Positions 24,122 through 32,513 of a DNA stretch of 64,000 bases are shown piece after piece (the first letter of the stretch is position 1; every line of letters starts with the position of its first letter). Source of the DNA: Chryseobacterium cupriresistens. Its GTDB lineage: Bacteria > Bacteroidota > Bacteroidia > Flavobacteriales > Weeksellaceae. The DNA lies in assembly GCF_046614675.1 (NCBI RefSeq), contig NZ_JBKKJT010000012.1, forward strand, positions 1 to 64,000, given 5' to 3'. The notes beneath the pieces are model-generated. The model made no database searches and was not told the origin of the DNA. It saw nothing but the letters and a program-made list of their open reading frames with translations. The translations under genes were made by a program, and so were the position numbers.

Positions 24122-26239
24122 ATGGGAAGAGATCTTAAATTTACAAGAAATATTGGTATCGCTGCTCACATTGATGCAGGTAAGACTACCACTACAGAAA
24201 GGATTCTATTCTATACAGGGGTAAACCACAAAATTGGAGAGGTTCACGATGGTGCTTCTACAATGGACTGGATGGAGCAGGAAGCAGAAAGAGGTATTAC
24301 TATTACTTCTGCAGCTACCACTTGTTCTTGGAACTTTCCAACAGATCAAGGAAAAGCTTTACCAGAAACTAAACCTTACCACTTCAACATCATCGATACA
24401 CCGGGACACGTTGACTTCACAGTAGAGGTAAACAGATCTTTAAGAGTATTGGATGGATTGGTATTCTTATTCTCTGCAGTAGATGGAGTAGAGCCTCAGT
24501 CTGAAACAAACTGGAGACTTGCAGACAACTACAAAGTTGCAAGAATGGGATTCGTAAACAAAATGGACAGACAAGGTGCTGACTTCCTTAACGTGGTAAA
24601 CCAGGTTAAAGAAATGTTAGGATCTAACGCAGTTCCAATCGTTTTACCAATCGGTGCTGAAGAAGATTTCAAAGGAGTTGTTGACTTAATTAAAAACAGA
24701 GCGATCATCTGGGATGAAGCAGGACAAGGAGCTACTTTCGAAGTAGTGCCAATTCCTGAAGATATGAAAGATGAAGTTCTTGAATATAGAGAGAAACTGG
24801 TAGAAGCTGTTTCTGAATATGACGAAACTTTGATGGAGAAATTCTTCGAAGATCCGGATTCAATTACAGAAGAAGAAATCAATGCTGCATTGAGAGCTGC
24901 TACTATTGATTTATCTATTATCCCAATGACTTGTGGTTCTTCATTCAAGAATAAAGGAGTACAGTTTATGTTGGATGCAGTATGTAAATACCTGCCTTCT
25001 CCATTGGATAAAGATGATATCAAAGGTACTGATCCAAGAACAGACGCTGAAATTACAAGAAAACCATCTGTAGATGAGCCTTTCGCAGCTTTGGCATTTA
25101 AGATTGCTACTGACCCGTTCGTGGGAAGATTAGCATTCTTCAGAGCTTACTCTGGAAGACTGGATGCAGGTTCTTATATCTTGAACTCCCGTTCAGGAGA
25201 TAAAGAAAGAATCTCAAGAATCTATCAGATGCACGCTAACAAACAAAACCCGGTAGAATATATTGAAGCTGGTGATATTGGTGCAGCGGTAGGATTCAAA
25301 TCTATCAAAACTGGTGATACGATGTGTGATGAGAAAAACCCAATCGTTCTTGAATCGATGGTTTTCCCTGATCCGGTAATCGGTATCGCTGTTGAGCCTA
25401 AAACTAAAGCTGACCAGGATAAAATGGGTAACGCTCTAGCTAAATTGGCTGAAGAAGATCCAACGTTTACTGTAAGAACTGACGAAGCTTCTGGACAAAC
25501 GATCATCTCTGGTATGGGTGAGCTTCACTTAGATATCATTGTAGACCGTATGAAGAGAGAGTTCAAGGTTGAAGTAAACCAGGGACAACCTCAGGTAGAG
25601 TACAAAGAAAACTTAACAAAAGTTGCCAGCCACAGAGAAGTTTACAAAAAGCAATCTGGAGGTAAAGGTAAATTTGCTGACATTGTATTTGAACTAGGAC
25701 CTGCAGACGAAGGTAAAGTTGGTTTAGAATTCATCAATGAGATCAAAGGTGGTAACGTTCCTAGAGAATTCGTTCCTGCAATTGAAAAAGGATTTAAAGC
25801 TGCAATGAAGAACGGTCCATTGGCTGGTTTCGAAGTTGAAGGTATTAAAGTTACTCTTAAAGATGGATCTTTCCACGCAGTGGATTCTGACGCTCTTTCT
25901 TTCGAAATGGCTGCTAAGCTAGGATTTAAAGAAGCTGGTAAAGCTGCTAAACCAGTAATTATGGAGCCTATTATGAAACTGGAAGTTGTAACTCCGGAAG
26001 AATATATGGGTAACATCATTGGTGACCTTAACAAGAGAAGAGGTACTATCAGTGGCCAGGAAGAGAAAAACGGAGCTGTTGTAATCAAAGGTTCTGTTCC
26101 ACTTTCTGAAATGTTTGGATATGTAACAACTCTAAGAACACTTTCATCAGGAAGAGCTACTTCTTCTATGGAATTAGAGAAATACGCACCAACTCCACAA
26201 AACGTTGCTGAAGAAATCATAGCTAAAGCAAAAGGTTAA
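24122..26239 (+). CDS. fusA: Elongation factor G
   Basis: EF-G (705 residues) drives GTP-dependent translocation and ribosome recycling. G1 is AHIDAGKT (15-22), G3 DTPGH (92-96) and G4 NKMD (146-149). The switch segment is EAERGITITSAAT. Domains II-V follow in normal order. It is one of the best codon-adapted genes in the window. Several long frames on the opposite strand are shadows of this bias. No tuf gene follows, unlike in enterobacteria; rpsJ comes next. Confidence 0.98.
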   Translation: MGRDLKFTRNIGIAAHIDAGKTTTTERILFYTGVNHKIGEVHDGASTMDWMEQEAERGITITSAATTCSWNFPTDQGKALPETKPYHFNIIDTPGHVDFTVEVNRSLRVLDGLVFLFSAVDGVEPQSETNWRLADNYKVARMGFVNKMDRQGADFLNVVNQVKEMLGSNAVPIVLPIGAEEDFKGVVDLIKNRAIIWDEAGQGATFEVVPIPEDMKDEVLEYREKLVEAVSEYDETLMEKFFEDPDSITEEEINAALRAATIDLSIIPMTCGSSFKNKGVQFMLDAVCKYLPSPLDKDDIKGTDPRTDAEITRKPSVDEPFAALAFKIATDPFVGRLAFFRAYSGRLDAGSYILNSRSGDKERISRIYQMHANKQNPVEYIEAGDIGAAVGFKSIKTGDTMCDEKNPIVLESMVFPDPVIGIAVEPKTKADQDKMGNALAKLAEEDPTFTVRTDEASGQTIISGMGELHLDIIVDRMKREFKVEVNQGQPQVEYKENLTKVASHREVYKKQSGGKGKFADIVFELGPADEGKVGLEFINEIKGGNVPREFVPAIEKGFKAAMKNGPLAGFEVEGIKVTLKDGSFHAVDSDALSFEMAAKLGFKEAGKAAKPVIMEPIMKLEVVTPEEYMGNIIGDLNKRRGTISGQEEKNGAVVIKGSVPLSEMFGYVTTLRTLSSGRATSSMELEKYAPTPQNVAEEIIAKAKG

Positions 26240-26255
26240 TTTTTAAATTAAAGAA

Positions 26256-26561
26256 ATGTCACAAAGAATCAGAATAAAACTAAAATCTTACGATTACAAC
26301 TTGGTAGACAAGTCTGCTGAGAAAATCGTAAAAACGGTAAAGGCTACTGGTGCTGTTGTAAACGGTCCTATTCCATTACCAACGAATAAGAGAATCTTCA
26401 CAGTGTTGAGATCTCCGCACGTAAACAAGAAAGCAAGAGAGCAGTTCCAACTTTCAGCTCACAAGAGACTAATGGATATCTACTCTTCTTCTTCTAAGAC
26501 TGTTGATGCTCTAATGAAATTAGAACTTCCTTCAGGTGTAGACGTTGAAATTAAAGTGTGA
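26256..26561 (+). CDS. rpsJ: 30S ribosomal protein S10
   Basis: S10 (101 residues) is a head protein of the 30S subunit and the NusB partner in antitermination. It starts MSQRIRIKLKSYDYNLVD and contains GPIPLPTNKRIFTVLRSPHVNKKAREQF. In most bacteria it opens the S10 operon directly before rplC. Here it ends the str operon and is followed by two terminators, with rplC 18 kb away. Confidence 0.98.
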   Translation: MSQRIRIKLKSYDYNLVDKSAEKIVKTVKATGAVVNGPIPLPTNKRIFTVLRSPHVNKKAREQFQLSAHKRLMDIYSSSSKTVDALMKLELPSGVDVEIKV

Positions 26562-26588
26562 TAAATGCATACTTTGCAATGATTATAC

Positions 26589-26619
26589 AATCCGTTCCTT
26601 TTCAGGGACGGATTTTTTT
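26589..26619 (+). terminator. Terminator of the str operon
   Basis: AATCCGT-TCC pairs with GG-GACGGATT and is followed by seven T. It lies 28 bases past the rpsJ stop. Confidence 0.9.
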
Positions 26620-26655
26620 ATGCATCTGCTATTTGTATAAACTCAGTCAATGGCC

Positions 26656-26693
26656 AAAGTCAGATCTGTATTTTTATCAATCTGACTTTTTTT
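26656..26693 (+). terminator. Second terminator-like hairpin after rpsJ
   Basis: AAAGTCAGAT (26656-26665) pairs with ATCTGACTTT (26680-26689) over a 14-base loop and runs into a T-stretch to 26693. It backs up the first terminator. Confidence 0.75.
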
Positions 26694-26820
26694 GATTGTA
26701 CTTTCTCTAATCATATCAAAAAACTAAAAGATTAGTATTAATAATAGAACAGATCTGTTTGATCATTGTAAGGAGTCCTTTTATTGAATTAATGATTTGA
26801 TATTAGCAGGACTTTTCATG

Positions 26821-26834
26821 GTGACATATGTCAC
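26821..26834. promoter_or_regulatory. Perfect palindrome of CRP/FNR type upstream of the TonB receptor gene
   Basis: GTGACATATGTCAC is a perfect 14-bp palindrome with the GTGA-N6-TCAC layout of CRP/FNR-family operators. Its centre is about 50 bases before the predicted transcript start of the receptor gene. Which regulator binds it is unknown. Confidence 0.6.
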
Positions 26835-26843
26835 ACTACTTTA

Positions 26844-26875
26844 TTTATTTAGAATTAATAAAAATAATAATTTTG
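26844..26875 (+). promoter_or_regulatory. Promoter of the TonB-dependent receptor gene
   Basis: TTTA (26844-26847), a 20-base gap and TAATTTTG (26868-26875) approximate the Bacteroidota promoter. The ATG at 26890 follows 14 bases later, which supports the shorter reading of the receptor gene. Confidence 0.6.
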
Positions 26876-26889
26876 TAAAAAATTATCAG

Positions 26890-29145
26890 ATGAATAAAGT
26901 AGTATCCTTTTCTCTGCTATTATTGGGTGGGGTTCTGGCCAATGCACAGAAAGTAAATGATTCAGTTAAACACAAAAAAATTGAAGAAGTAGAACTATTT
27001 GGTGAGAAAAAGAAACAGCCGCAAGGCCTGGACGCAATTACCAGATTGCCATTGAAGACCAGAGATCAGATACAGAGTATTTCTGTAATTTCCCATAAAG
27101 CCATTGAAGAATTAGGAGCGCTTACAGTTACTGATGTTGCCAAAAACGTTCCGGGGGTAACTTTATTTTCAAGCTATGGCGGAGGAAATGAGAGTATGTC
27201 TATCAGAGGATATCGAGGAGTTCCTGTACTGAAAAACGGGGTTCAGCTGGATTCAGACTTCCGTACTGCAGGGATGATTACGGATATGCAGGGAGTGGAA
27301 AGTATTCAGGTGATCAAAGGATCTGCAGCTATCGGCCAAGGGATCGGAAATGGTTTAGGATCTGCAGGAGGAGTAATTAATGTGGTAACAAAAAGACCGC
27401 AGTTTATTGATCAGACTAATGTAGGATTCCGTTATGGAAGCTGGGATTTTTACAGACCTACCGTAGATTTCCAGAGAGTTCTGGATTCTCACGGAAAAGT
27501 AGCTGTGAGATTCAATGGAGCATACCAAAATAATAATTCATTCAGAAGCCACGTACAGGGTGAAAGAATTTATGTGAATCCATCTGTTGCTTTCCGCCCG
27601 GATGATAAAACAATAATCAATGTGGAAATGGATTATCTTCATGATAAAAGGACACCGGACAGAGGAACAATCAATCTTGCTCCGGGAACTGTTGAAGCAT
27701 TATATCATATGCCGAAAGGGAAGTTTTTAGGATATGCATCTGATTATTCAAAAACAGAGACATTCAACTTTGCGACTACCATCGTACGTAACCTTACAGA
27801 CAAATTAAAAGTGAGAGCTGCTTTCGTTAATTCCGTAAGCAATACAGATTCTGAAGCTTCATCAGTATCATTACCGGCTGGTGAAACCAACTATAATATC
27901 AGACAGCGTACCATTGGAAAATCACAGGGAGAAGATATCAACAAAGTATTACAGTTAGACTTCATTGGAGAGCAGATAAAGACAGGATTTATCAATCATA
28001 CTTTCCAGGTTGGTTTTGACTGGAGAGAAACAGAAACTTCATCCACAACTTACGGAGCTTATAAAAATTCAATTGCACCCGGAAATTTAATTACTGCGCG
28101 TGATACAAAAATTGATAATATAACGTATGCCGCCAATCCGCTTGATATTTTCGACGTAGTGAACGGAAGTATTCCCAATCAGCTTCCGGTAAATGTCATC
28201 TATAAAAATCTGGGAAGATCAAACGCTGTTTTAACTCCAAGTATCGGAGCAATGGCCCAGGACGTAATGACTATCGGGAAATATGTAAAAGCTCATTTAG
28301 GACTTCGTTACAGCAGATTGAACGGATCCACCAATGAATCTGTAGATACATGGAATCCTAATTTCGGTTTGATTGTTTCTCCACTTCCCAATGTTAATGT
28401 ATTTGGATCATATACTACAACAACCTCTTTAAGATCTTCTAATAACCTCCTTTTAGAGGGTGGAAGAGTAGGCCCGTCAATGACTAAACAATGGGAAGCA
28501 GGTATTAAATCAGACTGGTTTAATGAGCGTTTAAGATTTAACGTTACTTTATTTGATATTAAAACAGATCACCTTTCGTTCACTATTCTTGACGAAAATT
28601 ATAACCCTGTTGTGATCGACAAACAGACGATGTATGGTCTTGCAGGAAATCTTCGAAGAAAAGGAGTTGAAGTAGAATTGATCGGAAGAATTCTTCCCAA
28701 CCTTCAGGTGATGTCGGGGTGGGCATATCTGGATGCTCAATATCAGGACAGCCCTTCTTATATGAACGGATCAGCACCAATGAATGCCCCTAAACATACT
28801 GCAAACGGATGGCTGAATTATAAATTCAACGAAGGTACTTTATCAGGACTTGATGTAGGGGCAGGAATTTATTACGTAGGAAAAAGACCGGTTGACGAAT
28901 GGACTCAGAAAACATTTACAGCAGGACACCTGAACAGTGTGAGGCCCGGTGACAAACCTTTCGATATGCCGGAATATACAACAGTAGATGCTCAGGTCGG
29001 TTATTCTCTGAAAAATGGAATGGGAATAAGAGTATTCTTCAATAATATTTTTGACAGTGTAGGATACAGTTCCTATTTCAGAGGTGGATATATCGATCAG
29101 ATCCAGCCAAGAAACTTTGCTGTACAGGTAAACTATAAATTCTAA
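26890..29145 (+). CDS. TonB-dependent siderophore-type outer-membrane receptor
   Basis: This is a 751-residue outer-membrane transporter. The signal peptide is MNKVVSFSLLLLGGVLANAQ. The plug domain (about 45-170) shows MSIRGYRGVPVLKNGVQ and then VIKGSAAIGQG...GSAGGVINVVTKRP, as in ferric-siderophore receptors. A 22-strand barrel follows and ends with the aromatic C-terminus VQVNYKF. The start at 26890 is chosen over 26797 because of the signal peptide and the promoter. A small lipoprotein gene follows within 16 bases and an iron-permease-like gene further on, which supports iron uptake. The ligand is not identifiable. Confidence 0.92.
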   Translation: MNKVVSFSLLLLGGVLANAQKVNDSVKHKKIEEVELFGEKKKQPQGLDAITRLPLKTRDQIQSISVISHKAIEELGALTVTDVAKNVPGVTLFSSYGGGNESMSIRGYRGVPVLKNGVQLDSDFRTAGMITDMQGVESIQVIKGSAAIGQGIGNGLGSAGGVINVVTKRPQFIDQTNVGFRYGSWDFYRPTVDFQRVLDSHGKVAVRFNGAYQNNNSFRSHVQGERIYVNPSVAFRPDDKTIINVEMDYLHDKRTPDRGTINLAPGTVEALYHMPKGKFLGYASDYSKTETFNFATTIVRNLTDKLKVRAAFVNSVSNTDSEASSVSLPAGETNYNIRQRTIGKSQGEDINKVLQLDFIGEQIKTGFINHTFQVGFDWRETETSSTTYGAYKNSIAPGNLITARDTKIDNITYAANPLDIFDVVNGSIPNQLPVNVIYKNLGRSNAVLTPSIGAMAQDVMTIGKYVKAHLGLRYSRLNGSTNESVDTWNPNFGLIVSPLPNVNVFGSYTTTTSLRSSNNLLLEGGRVGPSMTKQWEAGIKSDWFNERLRFNVTLFDIKTDHLSFTILDENYNPVVIDKQTMYGLAGNLRRKGVEVELIGRILPNLQVMSGWAYLDAQYQDSPSYMNGSAPMNAPKHTANGWLNYKFNEGTLSGLDVGAGIYYVGKRPVDEWTQKTFTAGHLNSVRPGDKPFDMPEYTTVDAQVGYSLKNGMGIRVFFNNIFDSVGYSSYFRGGYIDQIQPRNFAVQVNYKF

Positions 29146-29160
29146 CACAAAAAAAATATT

Positions 29161-29448
29161 ATGAAAATTACCAGAATAGTATTTTTAGTAATCATTGCCA
29201 TTGCCGGTTTAACCTCATGTTCCGAAGAGCATCTGTCTGAAGAGGAACTGAAAACGGCAAGAGAAAATATAGAAAGACATTACACAAATCCTAGAAGTAT
29301 ATATTCATGGGGTAATATTTCTCCCTGGAAAGATCATTGGAACAATACCTCTTATCCAAAAACTTTTTCACCTGGACAGGTCGGAAAGAGTATGATAGCA
29401 GAAGAAAAACAAAATCTTGAAAAGCATTTCTCAGGAAAAATCAAATAA
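29161..29448 (+). CDS. Small lipoprotein linked to the TonB receptor
   Basis: This is a 95-residue lipoprotein with signal ...IAGLTSC and lipobox Cys at about residue 20. The mature part is short and has Trp-rich SWGNISPWKDHWNN and a charged helical C-terminus. It resembles no family I know. It starts 16 bases after the receptor stop with no terminator between them, so it is cotranscribed and may assist the receptor. A strong terminator follows. Confidence 0.72.
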   Translation: MKITRIVFLVIIAIAGLTSCSEEHLSEEELKTARENIERHYTNPRSIYSWGNISPWKDHWNNTSYPKTFSPGQVGKSMIAEEKQNLEKHFSGKIK

Positions 29449-29485
29449 TTTAGTTTCAATCATTCATATCAATTTTAATTCAAAG

Positions 29486-29520
29486 AACATTAAGACAGAA
29501 CTTTTGTCTTAATGTTTTTT
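29486..29520 (+). terminator. Terminator of the receptor-lipoprotein operon
   Basis: AACATTAAGAC and GTCTTAATGTT form an 11-bp perfect stem with a 9-base loop and a T-run. Confidence 0.9.
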
Positions 29521-29574
29521 AGTATTTATTATTCCGGATTCCTGTTAATTTTATACATTTAATCAATCTATAAA

Positions 29575-30081
29575 ATGACGGTTATGGGAAAAAAAAGCTA
29601 TAGTTTTTTTGAAAAATTTTCAAACTGGGCTGTAAAATTTACAGGAAGTCCATATGCTTTTATAGGAGCTTTTGTTATCGTAGTGCTATGGGCGGTAACC
29701 GGACCTTTCTTTGATTATTCCGAAACCTGGCAGCTGGTGATCAATACCGGAACTACAATCATTACCTTTCTGATGGTATTTTTGATTCAGAAAGCGCAGA
29801 ATAAAGACTCCAAAGCGATACAGATTAAACTGAATGAACTTATAGCTGCTCATGAAAAAGCAAGTAATCGTATTGTGGATATTGAAGATCTTACAGAAGA
29901 AGAACTTGATCAGCTTCATGTTTATTATGAAAGACTAGGACATCTGGCCAAAAAAGAGACGGATATTCATACTTCCCATTCTATTGATGCCGCGGAAAGA
30001 AACCATGACTATAAATATGAGTTCTTCAAAAGAAAACATGAAGAATGGCTGCAGAAAAAAGATCATAAAAATATTGATTGA
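29575..30081 (+). CDS. Low-affinity iron permease-like membrane protein
   Basis: This 168-residue protein has two membrane segments (about 24-44 and 53-74) in the N-terminal half. The sequence FTGSPYAFIGAFVIVVLWAVTGP is typical of the bacterial low-affinity iron permease family (Fet4-like fold fragment). The C-terminal half is cytosolic, helical and acidic (IEDLTEEELDQL). Such two-helix proteins are much shorter than yeast Fet4, and actual iron transport is not established. An ATG at 29584 is an alternative start. It has its own transcription unit after the receptor terminator. Confidence 0.82.
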   Translation: MTVMGKKSYSFFEKFSNWAVKFTGSPYAFIGAFVIVVLWAVTGPFFDYSETWQLVINTGTTIITFLMVFLIQKAQNKDSKAIQIKLNELIAAHEKASNRIVDIEDLTEEELDQLHVYYERLGHLAKKETDIHTSHSIDAAERNHDYKYEFFKRKHEEWLQKKDHKNID

Positions 30082-30224
30082 AAATTTTTTTTAATATTTT
30101 AAATACTGTGTTTTTTTTACATTGTATTACAGATATTATGGAGGTTTTGGTAGCTGTTTTTGAATTTTCATCTGGTTTCTAGTGTTTTTTTTAATAAATA
30201 TATACATTTATTGAAAAAAAACAT

Positions 30225-32453
30225 ATGAAAACAAAATTATTTTGTTTGCCGGTATTCCTGTTGGCAATATCTGCAAATGCCCAATGGAACAGAGGGCTGC
30301 CTCAACAAAAAATAATAAAAAAGAGTGATCATTCTGTTTACTACCAGCTTGATATTGATCAGATAAGGACACAGCTGCTAAGAGCTTCTAAAATAGGCGA
30401 AGGTTCTCCCGTCACTATTAATATTCCTACTCTTAATGGAAAAATCGAGAGATTTTCAGTCAACAGCTTTCCGGTAATGGATGAAGCCCTGGCTAACAAA
30501 TACCAGCTGGGTTCCTACGTTGGGCTCGGAGTGGACGACCCAACCAAATACATCAGGTTCAGTGTCGCCCCCAATGATTTTCAGTCCATGATCATTGGTG
30601 CCGACGGTCAATATGAGTTTATAGAACCGGCAACATCTGATAAGTCCTTTTATTCCGTACATGGAAAAACTAATAAAAACGGGCATGCATTTACATGTTC
30701 TACAAAGGAAGATAAGGAATCTGTTGCCAATCTTCAAAAGCTGAAAAATGCAGGTGTTACTGCAAGATCTAATAATAAAACTTTCCACACCTTAAGGCTG
30801 GCTATGTCAGTGACAGGTGAATACACTACCTATTTCGGAGGAGTTTCTGGTGCACTTACCCAGATTAATGCCACTTTATCAAGGGTAAATGGGGTATTTG
30901 AAAAGGAATTTAATGTACATGTCAATGCAATCGATGCCCCTGGCCTGATCTTTACCAATTCTGCTAATGATCCCTACAGTATAGCTGATAATAAGTGTAA
31001 ATGGAATTACGAACTAATGAATACATTGCATGGAGGAGCTTATGGTGTTACAGATGATGATTTTGATATAGGACACTTGTTCGGAGCTTCTGGAGGAGGC
31101 GGAAATGCAGGCTGTATTGGCTGTATAGGAAGTAATGATACTTCTACAACGATTGATCCTGATTGTGATGATATACCTTCTCCCGATAATTATAAAGGGA
31201 GTGGATATACTTCTCCTGCGGACGGTATACCACAGGGAGATAACTTCGACATAGATTATGTAGCGCATGAAATGGGACATCAATTGGGAGATAATCATAC
31301 CTATAGTTTTAATGAAGGAACAGGCGTTTGTGTGGAACCAGGATCGGGATCTACCATTATGGGCTATGCCGGAATTACAGGGACCAATACAGATGTTCAG
31401 CAACATTCTGATGCCTATTTTCATAGCGTAAGTATTGACCAGGTGCAGGCTAATCTTGCTGCAGTAACTGCTGATGTGGAAACACCTATCACCAATAATC
31501 CACCGGTTGTAACCGCAATGAATACAACTTATACCATTCCTAAATCTACAGCATTTGTATTGACAGCATCAGCAACAGATCCGGACGGAGATGCCTTGAC
31601 TTATTGCTGGGAACAAGTGAATTCATGTTTATTAGCCGATGGCATTGGTAAATCAGGAGGTACAGGTGATGGAGCGTTAGCTATTGGTAACACATCATCT
31701 GGAGCTAATTTCAGATCCTGGACACCTACCTCCAGTCCTACCAGGTATTTTCCTAAGCTGGCAACCGTATTGGGAGGTGCAGTAAAAAATACAGCAGATT
31801 TTGAAGCGGCAAGTACTGTCGCAAGAACTACAGATTTCCGGGTAACCGTAAGAGATAATAAGCCGGGTGGACAGGCTCAGACTGCTTATGCTACTCAGAC
31901 TGTAGTTGTAGGATCTGCAGCCGCGTTTACTGTAAATACAACATCATTAACACCCAATGCCAATTCTGCAATTGCATGGACGGTTTCCGGAACAACTGCT
32001 GCTCCATATAACGTAGTTAACGTAAAAATTGATTATACAGCAGATGGCGGAGCAACCTGGAATGACCTTGCTGCATCAGTTCCCAATAACGGATCAGCGA
32101 ATGTTTTTATCCCGGCATCTTTAGCTGGAAAAACGATTCACCTGAGAGTCTCTGCTATTGGAAATGTTTTCTATGCTGTGAAGCAGGCTACCGTATCCGG
32201 TTTATTGGCAGTTTCTGAAGCTGGAAATGCGAAACCTGTGAAGATTTATCCAAACCCTGCAGAAGATGTATTGAACGTCACAAATGTTTCTTCAAGCGCT
32301 TCTTATGAAATTTTCAGTGCTCCGGGGCAGATCATTGCCAGAGGAACTATAGGCGACGGCAAAATTAATCTAAAAACTCTTGTGAAAGGAATCTACTTTA
32401 TTACCATCAATAATAAAGAAGAAAAGAGTACAACTAAGTTTGTTAAAAAATAA
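30225..32453 (+). CDS. Secreted reprolysin-like metalloprotease with type IX sorting domain
   Basis: This is a 742-residue secreted zinc protease. The signal peptide is MKTKLFCLPVFLLAISANAQ, followed by a propeptide-like region (about 20-180). The catalytic domain has H348EMGHQLGDNH358, which is HExxHxxGxxH, with Met-turn STIMGYAG shortly after. A Cys-containing insert CIGCIGSNDTSTTIDPDC precedes it. A cadherin/PKD-like region with ATDPDGDALTYCWEQ (about 425-550) and a further beta-domain follow. The last 70 residues, with KIYPNPAEDVLNV, are the type A T9SS sorting domain. It therefore leaves through the type IX system encoded elsewhere. It is monocistronic. Confidence 0.93.
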   Translation: MKTKLFCLPVFLLAISANAQWNRGLPQQKIIKKSDHSVYYQLDIDQIRTQLLRASKIGEGSPVTINIPTLNGKIERFSVNSFPVMDEALANKYQLGSYVGLGVDDPTKYIRFSVAPNDFQSMIIGADGQYEFIEPATSDKSFYSVHGKTNKNGHAFTCSTKEDKESVANLQKLKNAGVTARSNNKTFHTLRLAMSVTGEYTTYFGGVSGALTQINATLSRVNGVFEKEFNVHVNAIDAPGLIFTNSANDPYSIADNKCKWNYELMNTLHGGAYGVTDDDFDIGHLFGASGGGGNAGCIGCIGSNDTSTTIDPDCDDIPSPDNYKGSGYTSPADGIPQGDNFDIDYVAHEMGHQLGDNHTYSFNEGTGVCVEPGSGSTIMGYAGITGTNTDVQQHSDAYFHSVSIDQVQANLAAVTADVETPITNNPPVVTAMNTTYTIPKSTAFVLTASATDPDGDALTYCWEQVNSCLLADGIGKSGGTGDGALAIGNTSSGANFRSWTPTSSPTRYFPKLATVLGGAVKNTADFEAASTVARTTDFRVTVRDNKPGGQAQTAYATQTVVVGSAAAFTVNTTSLTPNANSAIAWTVSGTTAAPYNVVNVKIDYTADGGATWNDLAASVPNNGSANVFIPASLAGKTIHLRVSAIGNVFYAVKQATVSGLLAVSEAGNAKPVKIYPNPAEDVLNVTNVSSSASYEIFSAPGQIIARGTIGDGKINLKTLVKGIYFITINNKEEKSTTKFVKK

Positions 32454-32472
32454 TCAGGTCATCCATCAAAAT

Positions 32473-32503
32473 AAAAAACCTCTGATCATTCAGAGGTTTT
32501 TTT
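32473..32503. terminator. Bidirectional terminator between convergent genes
   Basis: AAACCTCTGA pairs with TCAGAGGTTT over TCAT, flanked by A- and T-runs. It serves the metalloprotease gene and the leftward 906-residue gene. Confidence 0.92.
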
Positions 32504-32513
32504 ATGGTTTGTC

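Larger units (their letters stand above)
26562..26889. other. Intergenic region (328 bases): two terminators, a palindrome and a promoter
   Basis: In order it holds the str operon terminator (26589-26619), a second hairpin with a T-run (26656-26693), about 120 bases without features, a 14-bp palindrome (26821-26834) and the receptor gene promoter (26844-26875). A frame opening at 26797 is an upstream extension of the receptor gene and starts before the promoter, so it is not used. Confidence 0.7.

Noticed and set aside
24529..26220. Long minus-strand frames across fusA (up to 192 codons)
   Set aside because: They arise from strong codon bias in EF-G, and no promoter or protein signature fits them.
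26797..26889. N-terminal extension of the TonB receptor
   Set aside because: It lies upstream of the promoter and would bury the signal peptide that starts at 26890.
31014..31424. 136-codon minus-strand frame in the metalloprotease gene
   Set aside because: It overlaps the catalytic domain with HExxH and has repetitive Ile/Arg/Ser content without protein character.
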